Assembly: GCA_014729775.1 (NCBI GenBank)
Contig: WJJJ01000005.1
Coordinates: 1-58,010 of the forward strand
DNA length: 58,010 nt
Direction: 5' to 3'
From: Candidatus Omnitrophota bacterium
GTDB lineage: Bacteria > Omnitrophota > Gorgyraeia > Duberdicusellales > 4484-171
Shown here: positions 1-8,702 of the stretch, piece by piece
Numbering within the stretch: the stretch's first letter is position 1
Layout: every line of letters starts with the position of its first letter
Translations under genes and position numbers: made by a program
Notes under the pieces: model-generated
The model's database searches: none
Seen by the model: only the letters and a program-made list of their open reading frames with translations
Told to the model about the DNA's origin: nothing

Positions 1-240
1 AAATACCTTATCCTGGGGCGCGTTAAAAAAGAAATTCCGTTCTTCATTCCTCGAAGCATACACGATATAGCCGATGATCATCGCGATGCCGAAAATACGC
101 GCGATATGAAACTGAGACAAAAACGGATACACTTCCATCGGCCGCAAATACAGGACCCCGATATACGTCACCAGCCCCCAAAACGGCGTCGCAAGACTCA
201 ATCCCAACAGCGCCATCCCGATTGAAATTATCCAGATCAT
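1..240 (-). CDS. O-antigen polymerase/ligase-like membrane protein (5' part only)
   Basis: Only the first 80 codons are in the window; the gene runs off the left edge. The start is ATG at 240 with an AAAGGGGAGCG ribosome site, one base after the stop of the upstream glycosyltransferase, so the two are co-transcribed. The visible part has two hydrophobic stretches (about residues 2-32 and 48-62) separated by a short polar loop containing LRPMEVYPF. This layout resembles the N-terminus of O-antigen ligase/polymerase proteins found in exosortase-type EPS loci. The position at the end of a polysaccharide locus supports that reading, but the diagnostic Wzy_C region is not visible. Confidence 0.55.
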   Translation of the reverse strand, partial: MIWIISIGMALLGLSLATPFWGLVTYIGVLYLRPMEVYPFLSQFHIARIFGIAMIIGYIVYASRNEERNFFFNAPQDKVF

Positions 241-241
241 T

Positions 242-2521
242 TTATGTACGCTCCCCTTTAACCGCTTGGCAGAGCACTTCGGCCAGCCGGCCGGTAAGTA
301 CTCTTCGTTCATATTGCCGAATATACCCTTCGCGCGCGCCATCGAGCACGGTACCCTGCCGAAACGCGGCAAACGCATCCAATATACTCTTTTTCACCGT
401 GGTCTTCTCGCCGTAACCAGCCACCTTTCCCAGTCCGGAAGCACGTACCACTTCCTGTTCTTCTCCTTCGCTCATCTGGCCCAAAATCGGTTTTCGGCAT
501 AACATCGCATCGAATATTTTCGACGGCGTCATCAACCCCGGCATCTCCCGACTCTTCCGAAAAAATACAAGCGCGGCATGCGCGCGGGCCAATATCGTCA
601 GGCATTCTCCGCGCGGCACCCGTTTCCGGTGCCGGGCGATACCCCGGACTTCCAGCGCAGTGAACACTTCCGATTGCGGCTTAGCCCCTAAAAATACAAG
701 CTGCACCGACCGTTGGAACTCGGGATCCTCGCGGCATAATTCGTTGACCACTTCCAAAAACTCGCGGGAATCTTCCTCATGATACAGATGCCCGGCATGT
801 ACCAGCGTAAACTTGGGGAACAGCCCTTCGTGCGAAGGTACGTTGTCAAGATCATACCCGTTCGGGATCACCGTGATCTTTCCCGGCGCGATCGCCGGAT
901 ATGACCGGACAATATCCTGCTTGAGGGCTCTGCTCACGACCACCATCCTCGCGGCATACTCCAGGATCATTTTTTCGAGCCGGCGCGTAAGAGCCTGGAA
1001 AAAAGAAAAATGCTTTCTGGCCCAGTACGAGGAATTCCAGGGATTGCGGTAATCAACGATCAGGGGCAGTCTTCGTATACGGGCAATCACATATCCGGCT
1101 ACCAGCGACGACGGGAACGGAGTGGTGGCGAACACCGCGGCGACCCGGTGCCGGCGGCATATCCTGAGGCCGGTCAGGACCGCCGGAACGATCCAACCCT
1201 GGACGACGTCCGGCACGGAACGCAGATCGCGGTAGAAGTGTTTCATTCTGCTGTACCAGGTCACTCTTTTCGTAATGCCGCCGTTTTTGCCGGTTGCCCC
1301 CGCCCGCGGCTTCACGCGTCGCCGTTTCCAGGAAAAAATATCGCTGGTACGGTACACCCGCGTCGACGGCGGGATATCGCCACAGAGTTCGAGATTGGTC
1401 CCCGAACCGAAATCATAGAACCGTTCGCAGGTCAGCACCACTGGTTTCCATCCGTACGCGGACAGGTATTTGACGAACTTCGCCGGCCGGATCGCGCCGG
1501 TATTCGCGCAGGGAGGGAAGAAATAAGATACACATAATACGGTTTTTACCTTTGATTTTGTAGAAAAAATTGTTGTGCACCACCTACGCGGAGGCAAAAA
1601 AAGATATAAAAGCGACCGCCAATGAGGCCTATATCTAAAACTCTGTAAAAATGATTTTTTGGCGACCAGATACTGATTTTGTCGGTAATGCTCGTACGCG
1701 AGGAAAAAATATTCGCTTCCAATAATCTTCTTTACTTTGCGCAGATCTATCCGGCGACCGACAAGCAACGGCTTAAATGTTTTGATTCGATTACGATGAT
1801 ACCTGATCTTTTCCTGCGTAATTCCTGCTGCGTGGATGTGATATATTGCGGTAACTCGAGGAAGATACCCAACTCGATGATTTTCCAGAACCCTCATCCA
1901 GTAATCCCGATCTTCTCCCACATACACATCCGTACGGAAAAGACCTGTTTTTTCCACTACTGCTCGCCGCATCATTACCGTACCAGTCCAGATCGGATAA
2001 GGAACAAAATCCAAGTATTTTTTATAGAATTGATCGTTAAATACAACCCCAGTATTTCTTTGTTCATGTGTTTCCTTTCCCAGGACAGAGAGCAATCTTT
2101 TTTTCTCGAGTACCGAATCGGTATCTTGCGAAGTATCCGATTGCACCGCGTAGTCGGAAAAAACCAGATCGACATCGGGATTCTCATCAAGGAACCTTAC
2201 TCTGTCTATAAGACTATCGGGCATCAACAGGTCGTCCGCATCTAGAAAGGCGATATATGCGCCCTGTGACGCCAGAATACCTGCATTACGTGCGGCGCCG
2301 GGGCCGGCGTTGTCTTGTTGTATATATTTTATTTTTTTTTCGTACATTTCTTGAACCGACCTGATTTTCTTAGCTGTGTCATCGGATGACCCATCATTGA
2401 TCAAGATTATCTCCATTGAAAGAGCCTCAGCGACACACACACTCCCCATAGTATGCGTTATGGTCTCCGCACAATTATAGGCCGGAATCACAATGCTTAA
2501 TTTCGTATCATATGATCGCAT
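242..2521 (-). CDS. Fused GT2-GT4 glycosyltransferase
   Basis: A 759-residue protein with two complete glycosyltransferase units. Residues 1-250 are a GT2 (GT-A fold) domain: LSIVIPAYN at 8-16, NDGSSDDT at 42-49, the DADD metal/nucleotide motif at 94-97 and EDRDYW near 203. Residues from about 326 to the end are a GT4-type (GT-B fold) transferase: VSYFFPP at 331-337, VDYRNPW at 489-495, VIPNGYD at 551-557. It probably adds two sugars in building the repeat unit on the cytoplasmic membrane face. The start ATG has a GGAG site and overlaps the upstream gene by 25 bases. Base composition drops sharply at about 1545, exactly where the two domains meet, which suggests a recent fusion. Confidence 0.85.
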   Translation of the reverse strand: MRSYDTKLSIVIPAYNCAETITHTMGSVCVAEALSMEIILINDGSSDDTAKKIRSVQEMYEKKIKYIQQDNAGPGAARNAGILASQGAYIAFLDADDLLMPDSLIDRVRFLDENPDVDLVFSDYAVQSDTSQDTDSVLEKKRLLSVLGKETHEQRNTGVVFNDQFYKKYLDFVPYPIWTGTVMMRRAVVEKTGLFRTDVYVGEDRDYWMRVLENHRVGYLPRVTAIYHIHAAGITQEKIRYHRNRIKTFKPLLVGRRIDLRKVKKIIGSEYFFLAYEHYRQNQYLVAKKSFLQSFRYRPHWRSLLYLFLPPRRWCTTIFSTKSKVKTVLCVSYFFPPCANTGAIRPAKFVKYLSAYGWKPVVLTCERFYDFGSGTNLELCGDIPPSTRVYRTSDIFSWKRRRVKPRAGATGKNGGITKRVTWYSRMKHFYRDLRSVPDVVQGWIVPAVLTGLRICRRHRVAAVFATTPFPSSLVAGYVIARIRRLPLIVDYRNPWNSSYWARKHFSFFQALTRRLEKMILEYAARMVVVSRALKQDIVRSYPAIAPGKITVIPNGYDLDNVPSHEGLFPKFTLVHAGHLYHEEDSREFLEVVNELCREDPEFQRSVQLVFLGAKPQSEVFTALEVRGIARHRKRVPRGECLTILARAHAALVFFRKSREMPGLMTPSKIFDAMLCRKPILGQMSEGEEQEVVRASGLGKVAGYGEKTTVKKSILDAFAAFRQGTVLDGAREGYIRQYERRVLTGRLAEVLCQAVKGERT

Positions 2522-3567
2522 ATGCGCTCCGAGAATTGCTTCTGCAATCTCTGGTAATAGAGAACCTTTTCAAAAATTGTCGTCCGATACTTTCCGTAAC
2601 CAGCAAAAAGCTGCTGCACCAACGAATCAACGAGTTCAACATTCACCTCGTCGGTACGCAAGTTAAATTCCGACATGCCCATCGACGCCATATAATCAGC
2701 ACATTTCGGCCGATACCCAAAAGATAGCGCCGGAACATGTGCACAATGAGCCAGAATAACAGAATGGAGTTTCTCGCCGATGAAAATATCGCAATGGTTT
2801 AATGACTGCATCACTTCATCAATTGATTTGTATTCAGGACAAATAGAAAATCCGCCGCCGATCTGTCGCAATAAATCCCTTGCTACTTCCAGATCCTGTT
2901 CACACATAGGATAAAACACAAGCTCATACCTGCTATCTTTCAGAAATTGCAACATGTTACGCAGAAAGTGAAAGAGCCTTGTCTCAGCCCCCCACATCTT
3001 TCCTTTTACTCTCCCGAAATTTATCCCAATGCGACGCCCCGGGTACCGCGGGACAAAATCCCTAATCCCTAGTGTAAGCGCAGGGTCACCGATTACTTCG
3101 GCATCAGAAAACCCATTTTCTTCCAGTATTTTTTGTGAATCGGGGCCCCTCACCCCGACAAACCGACATTTTCGCAAGCAATCATTCCATAAAGGAATGT
3201 CGATCTTCTTTCGATTAAACTCCCAGAACTGAGGGTTACGAACTCCTGCACCGAAAACATATAAATCCGGATATAATTTTTGAGCTCTTTGCAAAATCTT
3301 TCCGTAATTAGTACTGTAGAGCAAAGTGCCGCCGCCAAAAAGGATAGCATCATAGAGTTTTGTATTGAACAACCTCTCAATACACGCAATTTTAGACGTA
3401 TGTCGAAACGGAATCATATTGTGCGTGGGGAAAAGCTTTTGTATTGCATGAAAGATTGCTTCATCTCCTAAATTGCCGAATCCAATCCAACCGATATATC
3501 CTAACTGCCAGCGGAAAGGATGGAAAAAAGCTAAATTAGCCGAAAATCTGGAAAGCATCTTTAGCAT
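2497..3567 (-). CDS. Polysaccharide pyruvyltransferase family protein
   Basis: A 356-residue protein of the CsaB/WcaK pyruvyltransferase family, which transfers pyruvate from PEP as a ketal onto sugars of cell-surface polymers. Supporting motifs are the N-terminal GFGNLGDEAIF, the FGGGTLLY loop, GVRGPDSQKIL, and the C-terminal IGEKLHSVILAHCAHVPAL segment, where the histidine typical of the family is kept. I chose ATG 3567 because an AGGAG site lies four bases upstream; a longer GTG start at 3594 lacks one. It overlaps the upstream PP-loop gene by 7 bases. The gene is AT-rich compared with genes beyond 7 kb, as part of the block described in the findings. Confidence 0.85.
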   Translation of the reverse strand: MLKMLSRFSANLAFFHPFRWQLGYIGWIGFGNLGDEAIFHAIQKLFPTHNMIPFRHTSKIACIERLFNTKLYDAILFGGGTLLYSTNYGKILQRAQKLYPDLYVFGAGVRNPQFWEFNRKKIDIPLWNDCLRKCRFVGVRGPDSQKILEENGFSDAEVIGDPALTLGIRDFVPRYPGRRIGINFGRVKGKMWGAETRLFHFLRNMLQFLKDSRYELVFYPMCEQDLEVARDLLRQIGGGFSICPEYKSIDEVMQSLNHCDIFIGEKLHSVILAHCAHVPALSFGYRPKCADYMASMGMSEFNLRTDEVNVELVDSLVQQLFAGYGKYRTTIFEKVLYYQRLQKQFSERICDHMIRN

Positions 3568-4895
3568 AACTCTCCTGTCACGGTTTGCTGCCACTTAGCC
3601 ATATCCCGAAGAAAATTCCGATACCGTTTGCCTCTGTGCAGCCGTTGCAACTTATGAAGAATTTGCAAACTGTCTTTCGCAAATCCCACACGCTTCTCAT
3701 AATTTCTCAACCGCCCCCCGCACGAATATATGTTCGAAAATGATCCGGGAGCATTCTCAAAATCTTCTATGTAGTCCTGATACGTTTTGCCTAGTTTAAT
3801 TTCCAAAAAAGCGACGAATTCACTTTCTTCACGGCTAAGCTGGTTTCGTTTGTGTAAAAACTCCAATATTTCTGACCAGAACAAAGCACTAGTAATACGC
3901 AACTGGTAATTTTCCAAATACTGCATCGCCGAAAGAAAAGAGAAAGCACTGGACGGCAAGCTCTCTGTACCGGAAACACCGCGCAATTTCAATGCGACCG
4001 CGGTGCGGTAACATTTCTCACACCGTCCACAGTTTACTTGGTGATCAACATCGGAAGCACGTGTACAAACTCTTACCCTCTTCAACAACTGGGGATTTTT
4101 TGAAAGATAGACAATTTTCTCAAAACGTTTCACATCAAAACCATGATGTACTGTTTCGATACCATCACTGCAGATTAACGGATCCAAACGAGGATGCGAC
4201 CCCCAAGGATACCGGTTTCCGAATATCCCACTATAGCTTGACGCGACATATATCCGGTGGACCAGCTGTCTGCACGCAAGAAGAGGTGCAATCATTGCGC
4301 AGACATGAGCCATATATTCCCAGGAAACACGAGACAGGAACCTTACATTCGTTGAAAAAACCCGTAATCTTTTTCCAAATTCCTTCGCGAAATCCTGTGC
4401 CTGTCGTTCAATTTTGCTGAATGTTTCATTGTCGGAAGCAGACACGTCAGCTCCGTGAAAAAGGACCAAGTACGTAATTTCCTCGCTATTTCTCGCAAAA
4501 GTATAGAGTGAATCCACTCCTCCCGAAAAAAGCTGAGCGGCCACGCGCTTGGCATTATAATATGGCTTTGATTCCATGGGAGCCGTTATTCTTATCCGTC
4601 TTTGTCCATCGTACCACTCATTCCATAACGAACAGATGGCATCAACACGAGACTGCAATGATGGACTGACTGTAAGTGTCGGAGCCAATCGAATATCAGT
4701 ATGCTCAAAATATGCCAGGGGAAGGAGCGAAAACGCAACCGCATCGCCCATATTTGAAAGGCTATCCGCAGGGAAAGGAAAGGACAGAACAAGCTTATTG
4801 TCGGCAAGCCATACCCACCTGGAAGTTTTAAGGAAAAAAACCAAAATCGTCCTTTCCTTAAATTCATATTGCTTCACTTTTTCTACGTAAATCAT
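3561..4895 (-). CDS. QueC-like PP-loop protein with a zinc-type cysteine cluster
   Basis: A 444-residue protein of the adenine-nucleotide alpha-hydrolase (PP-loop) superfamily. The ATP-binding SGGVDS motif is at 124-129. A cysteine set C277, C289, C292 and C295 (the last three in NCGRCEKC) matches the zinc site at the C-terminal part of QueC, the 7-cyano-7-deazaguanine synthase. Unlike QueC (about 220-230 residues) it has an extra 120-residue N-terminal part and a 140-residue C-terminal tail. It sits between the flippase and the pyruvyltransferase, with an AGGA site 7 bases before ATG. A role in ATP-dependent modification of a sugar or carrier is inference; the substrate is unknown. Confidence 0.7.
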   Translation of the reverse strand: MIYVEKVKQYEFKERTILVFFLKTSRWVWLADNKLVLSFPFPADSLSNMGDAVAFSLLPLAYFEHTDIRLAPTLTVSPSLQSRVDAICSLWNEWYDGQRRIRITAPMESKPYYNAKRVAAQLFSGGVDSLYTFARNSEEITYLVLFHGADVSASDNETFSKIERQAQDFAKEFGKRLRVFSTNVRFLSRVSWEYMAHVCAMIAPLLACRQLVHRIYVASSYSGIFGNRYPWGSHPRLDPLICSDGIETVHHGFDVKRFEKIVYLSKNPQLLKRVRVCTRASDVDHQVNCGRCEKCYRTAVALKLRGVSGTESLPSSAFSFLSAMQYLENYQLRITSALFWSEILEFLHKRNQLSREESEFVAFLEIKLGKTYQDYIEDFENAPGSFSNIYSCGGRLRNYEKRVGFAKDSLQILHKLQRLHRGKRYRNFLRDMAKWQQTVTGELC

Positions 4896-4897
4896 AG

Positions 4898-6472
4898 CTA
4901 TGTCCTAGAAAATAAAAATTGAGCAGGTTTTTTCAGTACGGGGATCGATTGGAAAAGACCCTCTAAATATTTCCGCTCATCATCCGTAAAACCTATTTTG
5001 TAAATGAAAAAGAAATAACCACAACTACTACCTAGTCCAAAAATAAATAAACGAAAATACGAAGGCTGCAAGAAAGGCGTAGCAACAACCCAAATTAATA
5101 TACCCATCATAAAAGCTTTCAGAAAAGAAAGAGTCAATACCTTGAGATAACTACTGACTTTCATATTAAGCACTTTACATGTATAAACCGGCTGCACAAC
5201 CAATCGCATCACCGCCATCGGTATAGCAGTTCCCAAAGCAACACCATTCAACCCTATGAAATGCACCAACACCAAACTCAATGCGAGATTCAAAATCGCT
5301 TCTACTGAGTTCGTGAGTGCATAGAACCGATGCTTTGATATCCCATACAGAAGCTGAGTAGAAGGTAATTGTCCTGACATAATCGCAAAAGGGACAACAA
5401 AAATAAGGCATAACTGATAAGCGAAACTGTATTTTTCTCCGACCCAGCGAATAATAAAGAACTCCCCCCCAACAAAAATCATCACGCCGAGAAAAACGGA
5501 TATAAAAACCGAAATTTTAATAAAAAACAATAATTTCTTCTTAATGTTTTCATAATCCTGTTTCCCTTCGTACTGACTAAATAATGGGGTGGTAATACCC
5601 GTAATGCAAAACACAAAGCTCTTATAATATTTCATTAACCGTGCAGCGATGGAATATACAGTTACTGATGCCAACCCTAACACACCGGCGATCACGAAAT
5701 TATCAATATTGAACCTGATCTTGTCTGCGACTTGGTTAACAAACGTATAAAAACTGTAGCGGAACATCTGCGTCAGTTTCTTCTTATCCACTAAAAACAA
5801 AGAATATTTTATATACGGCGCCTCACGTACAGATAAAATCAATAATGCAAAATATCCGCTAACCTCTGTTACAAAGGTTAGCACCGCTAGTGCAAGAATT
5901 TTATATCCTAATTTCAGAAAAAACACGATCAAAACGGATCGTACTAGAATTTTGATAATTTCCACAAAAGAAATTAAGTCATACCGAAGATTTGAGGAAA
6001 GAACACCGAAAAATGTCCGGGAAGGAAAGCTTAACGCGATACCTATCCCCAAAATTACAACCACCTGCCGGAACAAGATGTAACTTTTTACATTTGGAAA
6101 AAAAACTTTGGCACCGAAAAATATCGCGAGAGTCACTACTATTGCGAGTAGACCAATAGCGGAAAAGACAACGAACGAAGTGCTCGCATAAGAAGAAGCC
6201 AATTTGTGATCTTTTTTCCCTATCGCCTGCGAAACAAATCGCTGATTCGCCGATGCAAGGCCGAAATTGAACAAATCATAGAAACCAAACAACGTTCCAA
6301 CTAAAATCCATAAACCGTACATTTTATCCCCTAAAGAACCAATCACCAAGGGAGTTAATAATAAAGTCACTGCCAGATTTACAAAAAAGGCACCTCCTCG
6401 CAAGAATGAACTTCTTGCCATGATAAGTGACCTTCCAGTTTTTACAGAATTATTCATTTGACGGTGATTCAT
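4898..6472 (-). CDS. Wzx-type polysaccharide flippase
   Basis: A 524-residue very hydrophobic protein with about 12-14 membrane segments, of the MOP/Polysacc_synt family. It would flip the lipid-linked repeat unit across the inner membrane. The N-terminus has the usual short amphipathic stretch (KTGRSLI) followed by the first membrane segment and LGDKMYGLW, typical of Wzx proteins. ATG 6472 overlaps the upstream truncated glycosyltransferase by 23 bases and lacks a good ribosome site; ATG 6421 has GGAAGG upstream and is an alternative. The gene is strikingly AT-rich (a sample line is about 33% GC against about 57% in the flanking glycosidase gene). Confidence 0.88.
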   Translation of the reverse strand: MNHRQMNNSVKTGRSLIMARSSFLRGGAFFVNLAVTLLLTPLVIGSLGDKMYGLWILVGTLFGFYDLFNFGLASANQRFVSQAIGKKDHKLASSYASTSFVVFSAIGLLAIVVTLAIFFGAKVFFPNVKSYILFRQVVVILGIGIALSFPSRTFFGVLSSNLRYDLISFVEIIKILVRSVLIVFFLKLGYKILALAVLTFVTEVSGYFALLILSVREAPYIKYSLFLVDKKKLTQMFRYSFYTFVNQVADKIRFNIDNFVIAGVLGLASVTVYSIAARLMKYYKSFVFCITGITTPLFSQYEGKQDYENIKKKLLFFIKISVFISVFLGVMIFVGGEFFIIRWVGEKYSFAYQLCLIFVVPFAIMSGQLPSTQLLYGISKHRFYALTNSVEAILNLALSLVLVHFIGLNGVALGTAIPMAVMRLVVQPVYTCKVLNMKVSSYLKVLTLSFLKAFMMGILIWVVATPFLQPSYFRLFIFGLGSSCGYFFFIYKIGFTDDERKYLEGLFQSIPVLKKPAQFLFSRT

Positions 6473-6968
6473 GAATTTTCGGCCCCTGTCCTCTCATCGA
6501 TCCGTACACACTCCTAACCAGTCGTACTACCCCCCATTCATCTTCCCCTTTTTTAAAAACATTCATTATTGTCCGCGTCCTTCCTTTCGCTCTCTCGGAA
6601 TAGACGATTATCTTACTGGATACTGTAAGCAGGAACCGGTGAAACAGAAGCTCGATGCACCGTTCTCTGGACTCATGATTGAATAAATTATGCACCGTCC
6701 ATACGATCTTGCCCCCCCACACGCGCAGGATCACCAATTTCACCAAGAAAACGATAAACTGAACGCAACGTCGTAGCTTCCCGGCCTTGTAGAGGAAGGC
6801 GTATATCCAATGCACGTGCACGATATCAAACTTTTTCTTTCCCAGCACCATCTGCCGGGAAAGGTATTTTTTCACGGTGACGGCAACATACCGCAATCCC
6901 CCTTCAATGAGAAGTCGTTGATACGAATTACCCTGCAGCTGATCGTTCACCCAGACAACCCTGAGCAT
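6450..6968 (-). pseudogene. N-terminal fragment of a glycosyltransferase
   Basis: 172 residues corresponding to only the N-terminal Rossmann half of a GT-B glycosyltransferase: FDIVHVHWIYAF followed by KIVWTVHNLFNHE, a pattern of GT4-type enzymes acting on polysaccharide intermediates. The C-terminal nucleotide-sugar domain is missing: the reading frame ends just inside the start of the flippase gene. ATG 6968 is preferred because AAAGGA lies 6 bases upstream and the conserved fold begins there; an upstream ATG at 7067 adds 33 low-similarity residues. It lies at the right edge of the AT-rich block, so loss of its 3' half during insertion of that block is a reasonable inference. It could still be expressed as a small protein. 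Confidence 0.6.
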
Positions 6969-7079
6969 GCCATATCCTTTATCTAGAGTATCCCGGCGAC
7001 GTTCCGGGCCCGGACGGGCTTTCGGATTCCTCTGTTTTACAGTGATGACCTCGTTCACATATGCCATTTTCTTTTCCTG

Positions 7080-7601
7080 TTACCGCGAGCGACTGACATC
7101 CCTTCTTTTCCGTATGTATCCCGGCGCATGAAGTGCCGCGGTTCGGAATTCCTCGAACAGAACGCATTCCCGGTCCCGATGTACAGAAAGGAATGCCTCA
7201 AGTCCTTTGATCACCTTTGCCGGACTGCCGGCAGCGACCGTATTCGGCGGCACGTCTTTGGCCACCACGCTTCCGGCGCCGACGACCGCGCCGGGGCCGA
7301 TCGTCACTCCCGGCAATATGATGGTTCGCGCGCCGATAAAGCAATTCTCCTTGATCGTCACCGGAGCAAACCGGGCAACGCGTAAAAATTTGTACATGCT
7401 GGCGTCATGGCCGAGAATCAGCACCTCGTTGGACAGCGTACAGTTATCCCCGATCGTAATCAGCCGGCAGTACAGGTCGTCAAAATAACAGCCGGGCATA
7501 ATGTCGACGTTGCGGCCAACCTTCATTCCATTTTGAATGCAGCGGTCGATGTACCGGCGATATTTATATCTCCGCATTTTGGTGAGTATTCTTGACACCA
7601 T
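7080..7601 (-). CDS. Hexapeptide-repeat O-acyltransferase
   Basis: A 173-residue left-handed beta-helix transferase of the WbbJ/LacA type. Hexapeptide turns run from about IGDNCTLSNEV through VTIKENCFIGARTIILPGVTIG and GAVVGAGSVVAKDV, ending in the typical NTVAAGSPAKVIK. Family members O-acetylate sugars using acetyl-CoA in the cytoplasm. ATG 7601 is chosen over a TTG at 7670 because AGGAG lies 8 bases upstream. It sits between a nucleotide-sugar epimerase and the glycosyltransferase fragment, so decoration of a repeat-unit sugar is likely. Composition returns to the GC-rich pattern of the locus. Confidence 0.85.
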   Translation of the reverse strand: MVSRILTKMRRYKYRRYIDRCIQNGMKVGRNVDIMPGCYFDDLYCRLITIGDNCTLSNEVLILGHDASMYKFLRVARFAPVTIKENCFIGARTIILPGVTIGPGAVVGAGSVVAKDVPPNTVAAGSPAKVIKGLEAFLSVHRDRECVLFEEFRTAALHAPGYIRKRRDVSRSR

Positions 7602-7695
7602 GTGATGAGCTCCTGTCTTCGTATCGCGTCGCGCGCATTGCGCATCCAGAATCAGAAACCGTACTTTCAAACCCTCGACGCAATGCGGACGACAA

Positions 7696-8685
7696 TTACC
7701 CCGCCTCTGACCTCTTGTCTTTCATCGACTCGATCGTCCGTTCCAAAATCTCATCCAGCGACACTTTGGGCGCATAGCCGGTGAGGGCGTGAATCTTGGT
7801 CACGTCCGGCACCCGGTAGCGCATGTCCTCAAACCCCTCACCGTAGGCCTGGCTGTAGGGCACATACACCAGTTCCGAAGACGACTTCGTCATTTCCTTG
7901 ATCTTTTTGGCTAAGTCTTCGATGGTGATCCCCTGAGGGTTGCCGATATTGCACACGTCACCGACCGCTTCCCGGGTCGCCATCAGATCGATAATGCCTT
8001 TGACCACGTCCCCAACATAGGTAAAACTGCGGGTCTGCTTGCCGTCGCCGTAGACCGTAATCGGCAGATTATGCAGTGCCTGGCTGATAAACCGCGGGAT
8101 CACCATTCCGTAACGGCCGGTCTGCCTCGGCCCGACGGTATTGAAAAAGCGGACGATCACCGCCGCAAGGCCGGTCTTCCTGCAGTAGGCCAGCGCGAGG
8201 AATTCATCGAGCGCCTTGGCGCAGGCGTAACTCCACCGGGACGTCTTGGTGGAACCGAGAATGCTGTCGGCGTTCTCGGGGAACACCGAGCTGGGGTTTT
8301 TCCCGTAGACTTCCGATGTGGACGCCACCAGCACCTTCTTGTTTCCCTTACTGGCTAAATCAAGCACGATCTCGGTCCCCTGCACGTTGGTATGAATGCT
8401 CTGCAACGGTTTCTCCAGGATGTATTTGACGCCCACGGCCGCGGCCAGATGATAGATCTCATCGCAGCTGTCTACCAGCTTGCGCATGACCATTTCATCC
8501 ATAATCGTATCGCGGGTGAAATGGAAATCGGGATTTTCCATTAAATGCGCAATATTGTCCCGGGTGCCGGTGGAGAGATCATCAATCACCGAAACCCTGC
8601 ACCCCTGCGCCAGCAGCGCTTCGGCCAGGTGCGAGCCGATGAAGCCCGCTCCGCCGGTGATCAGTATTTTTTTCTTGGCATTCAT
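7696..8685 (-). CDS. NAD-dependent nucleotide-sugar epimerase/dehydratase
   Basis: A 329-residue extended short-chain dehydrogenase. It has the N-terminal nucleotide-binding ITGGAGFIGSHLAEALL, STSEVYGK around the catalytic serine, and YACAK as the YxxxK catalytic pair, followed by RFFNTVGPRQTGRYGMV typical of UDP-glucuronate decarboxylase and UDP-glucose 4-epimerase relatives. It would supply a nucleotide sugar for the polysaccharide. ATG 8685 follows AAAGGAGGAGGA. Exact substrate cannot be fixed from sequence; the GPRQ motif and length fit UDP-sugar epimerases or decarboxylases. It is 17 bases downstream of the glycosidase gene. Confidence 0.85.
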   Translation of the reverse strand: MNAKKKILITGGAGFIGSHLAEALLAQGCRVSVIDDLSTGTRDNIAHLMENPDFHFTRDTIMDEMVMRKLVDSCDEIYHLAAAVGVKYILEKPLQSIHTNVQGTEIVLDLASKGNKKVLVASTSEVYGKNPSSVFPENADSILGSTKTSRWSYACAKALDEFLALAYCRKTGLAAVIVRFFNTVGPRQTGRYGMVIPRFISQALHNLPITVYGDGKQTRSFTYVGDVVKGIIDLMATREAVGDVCNIGNPQGITIEDLAKKIKEMTKSSSELVYVPYSQAYGEGFEDMRYRVPDVTKIHALTGYAPKVSLDEILERTIESMKDKRSEAG

Positions 8686-8702
8686 TCCTCCTCCTTTACT
8701 GA

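Noticed and set aside
1010-1537. 175-codon plus-strand frame opposite the GT2-GT4 gene
   Set aside because: Antisense shadow with Arg/Pro-rich composition and no family pattern, lying wholly within a well-supported gene.
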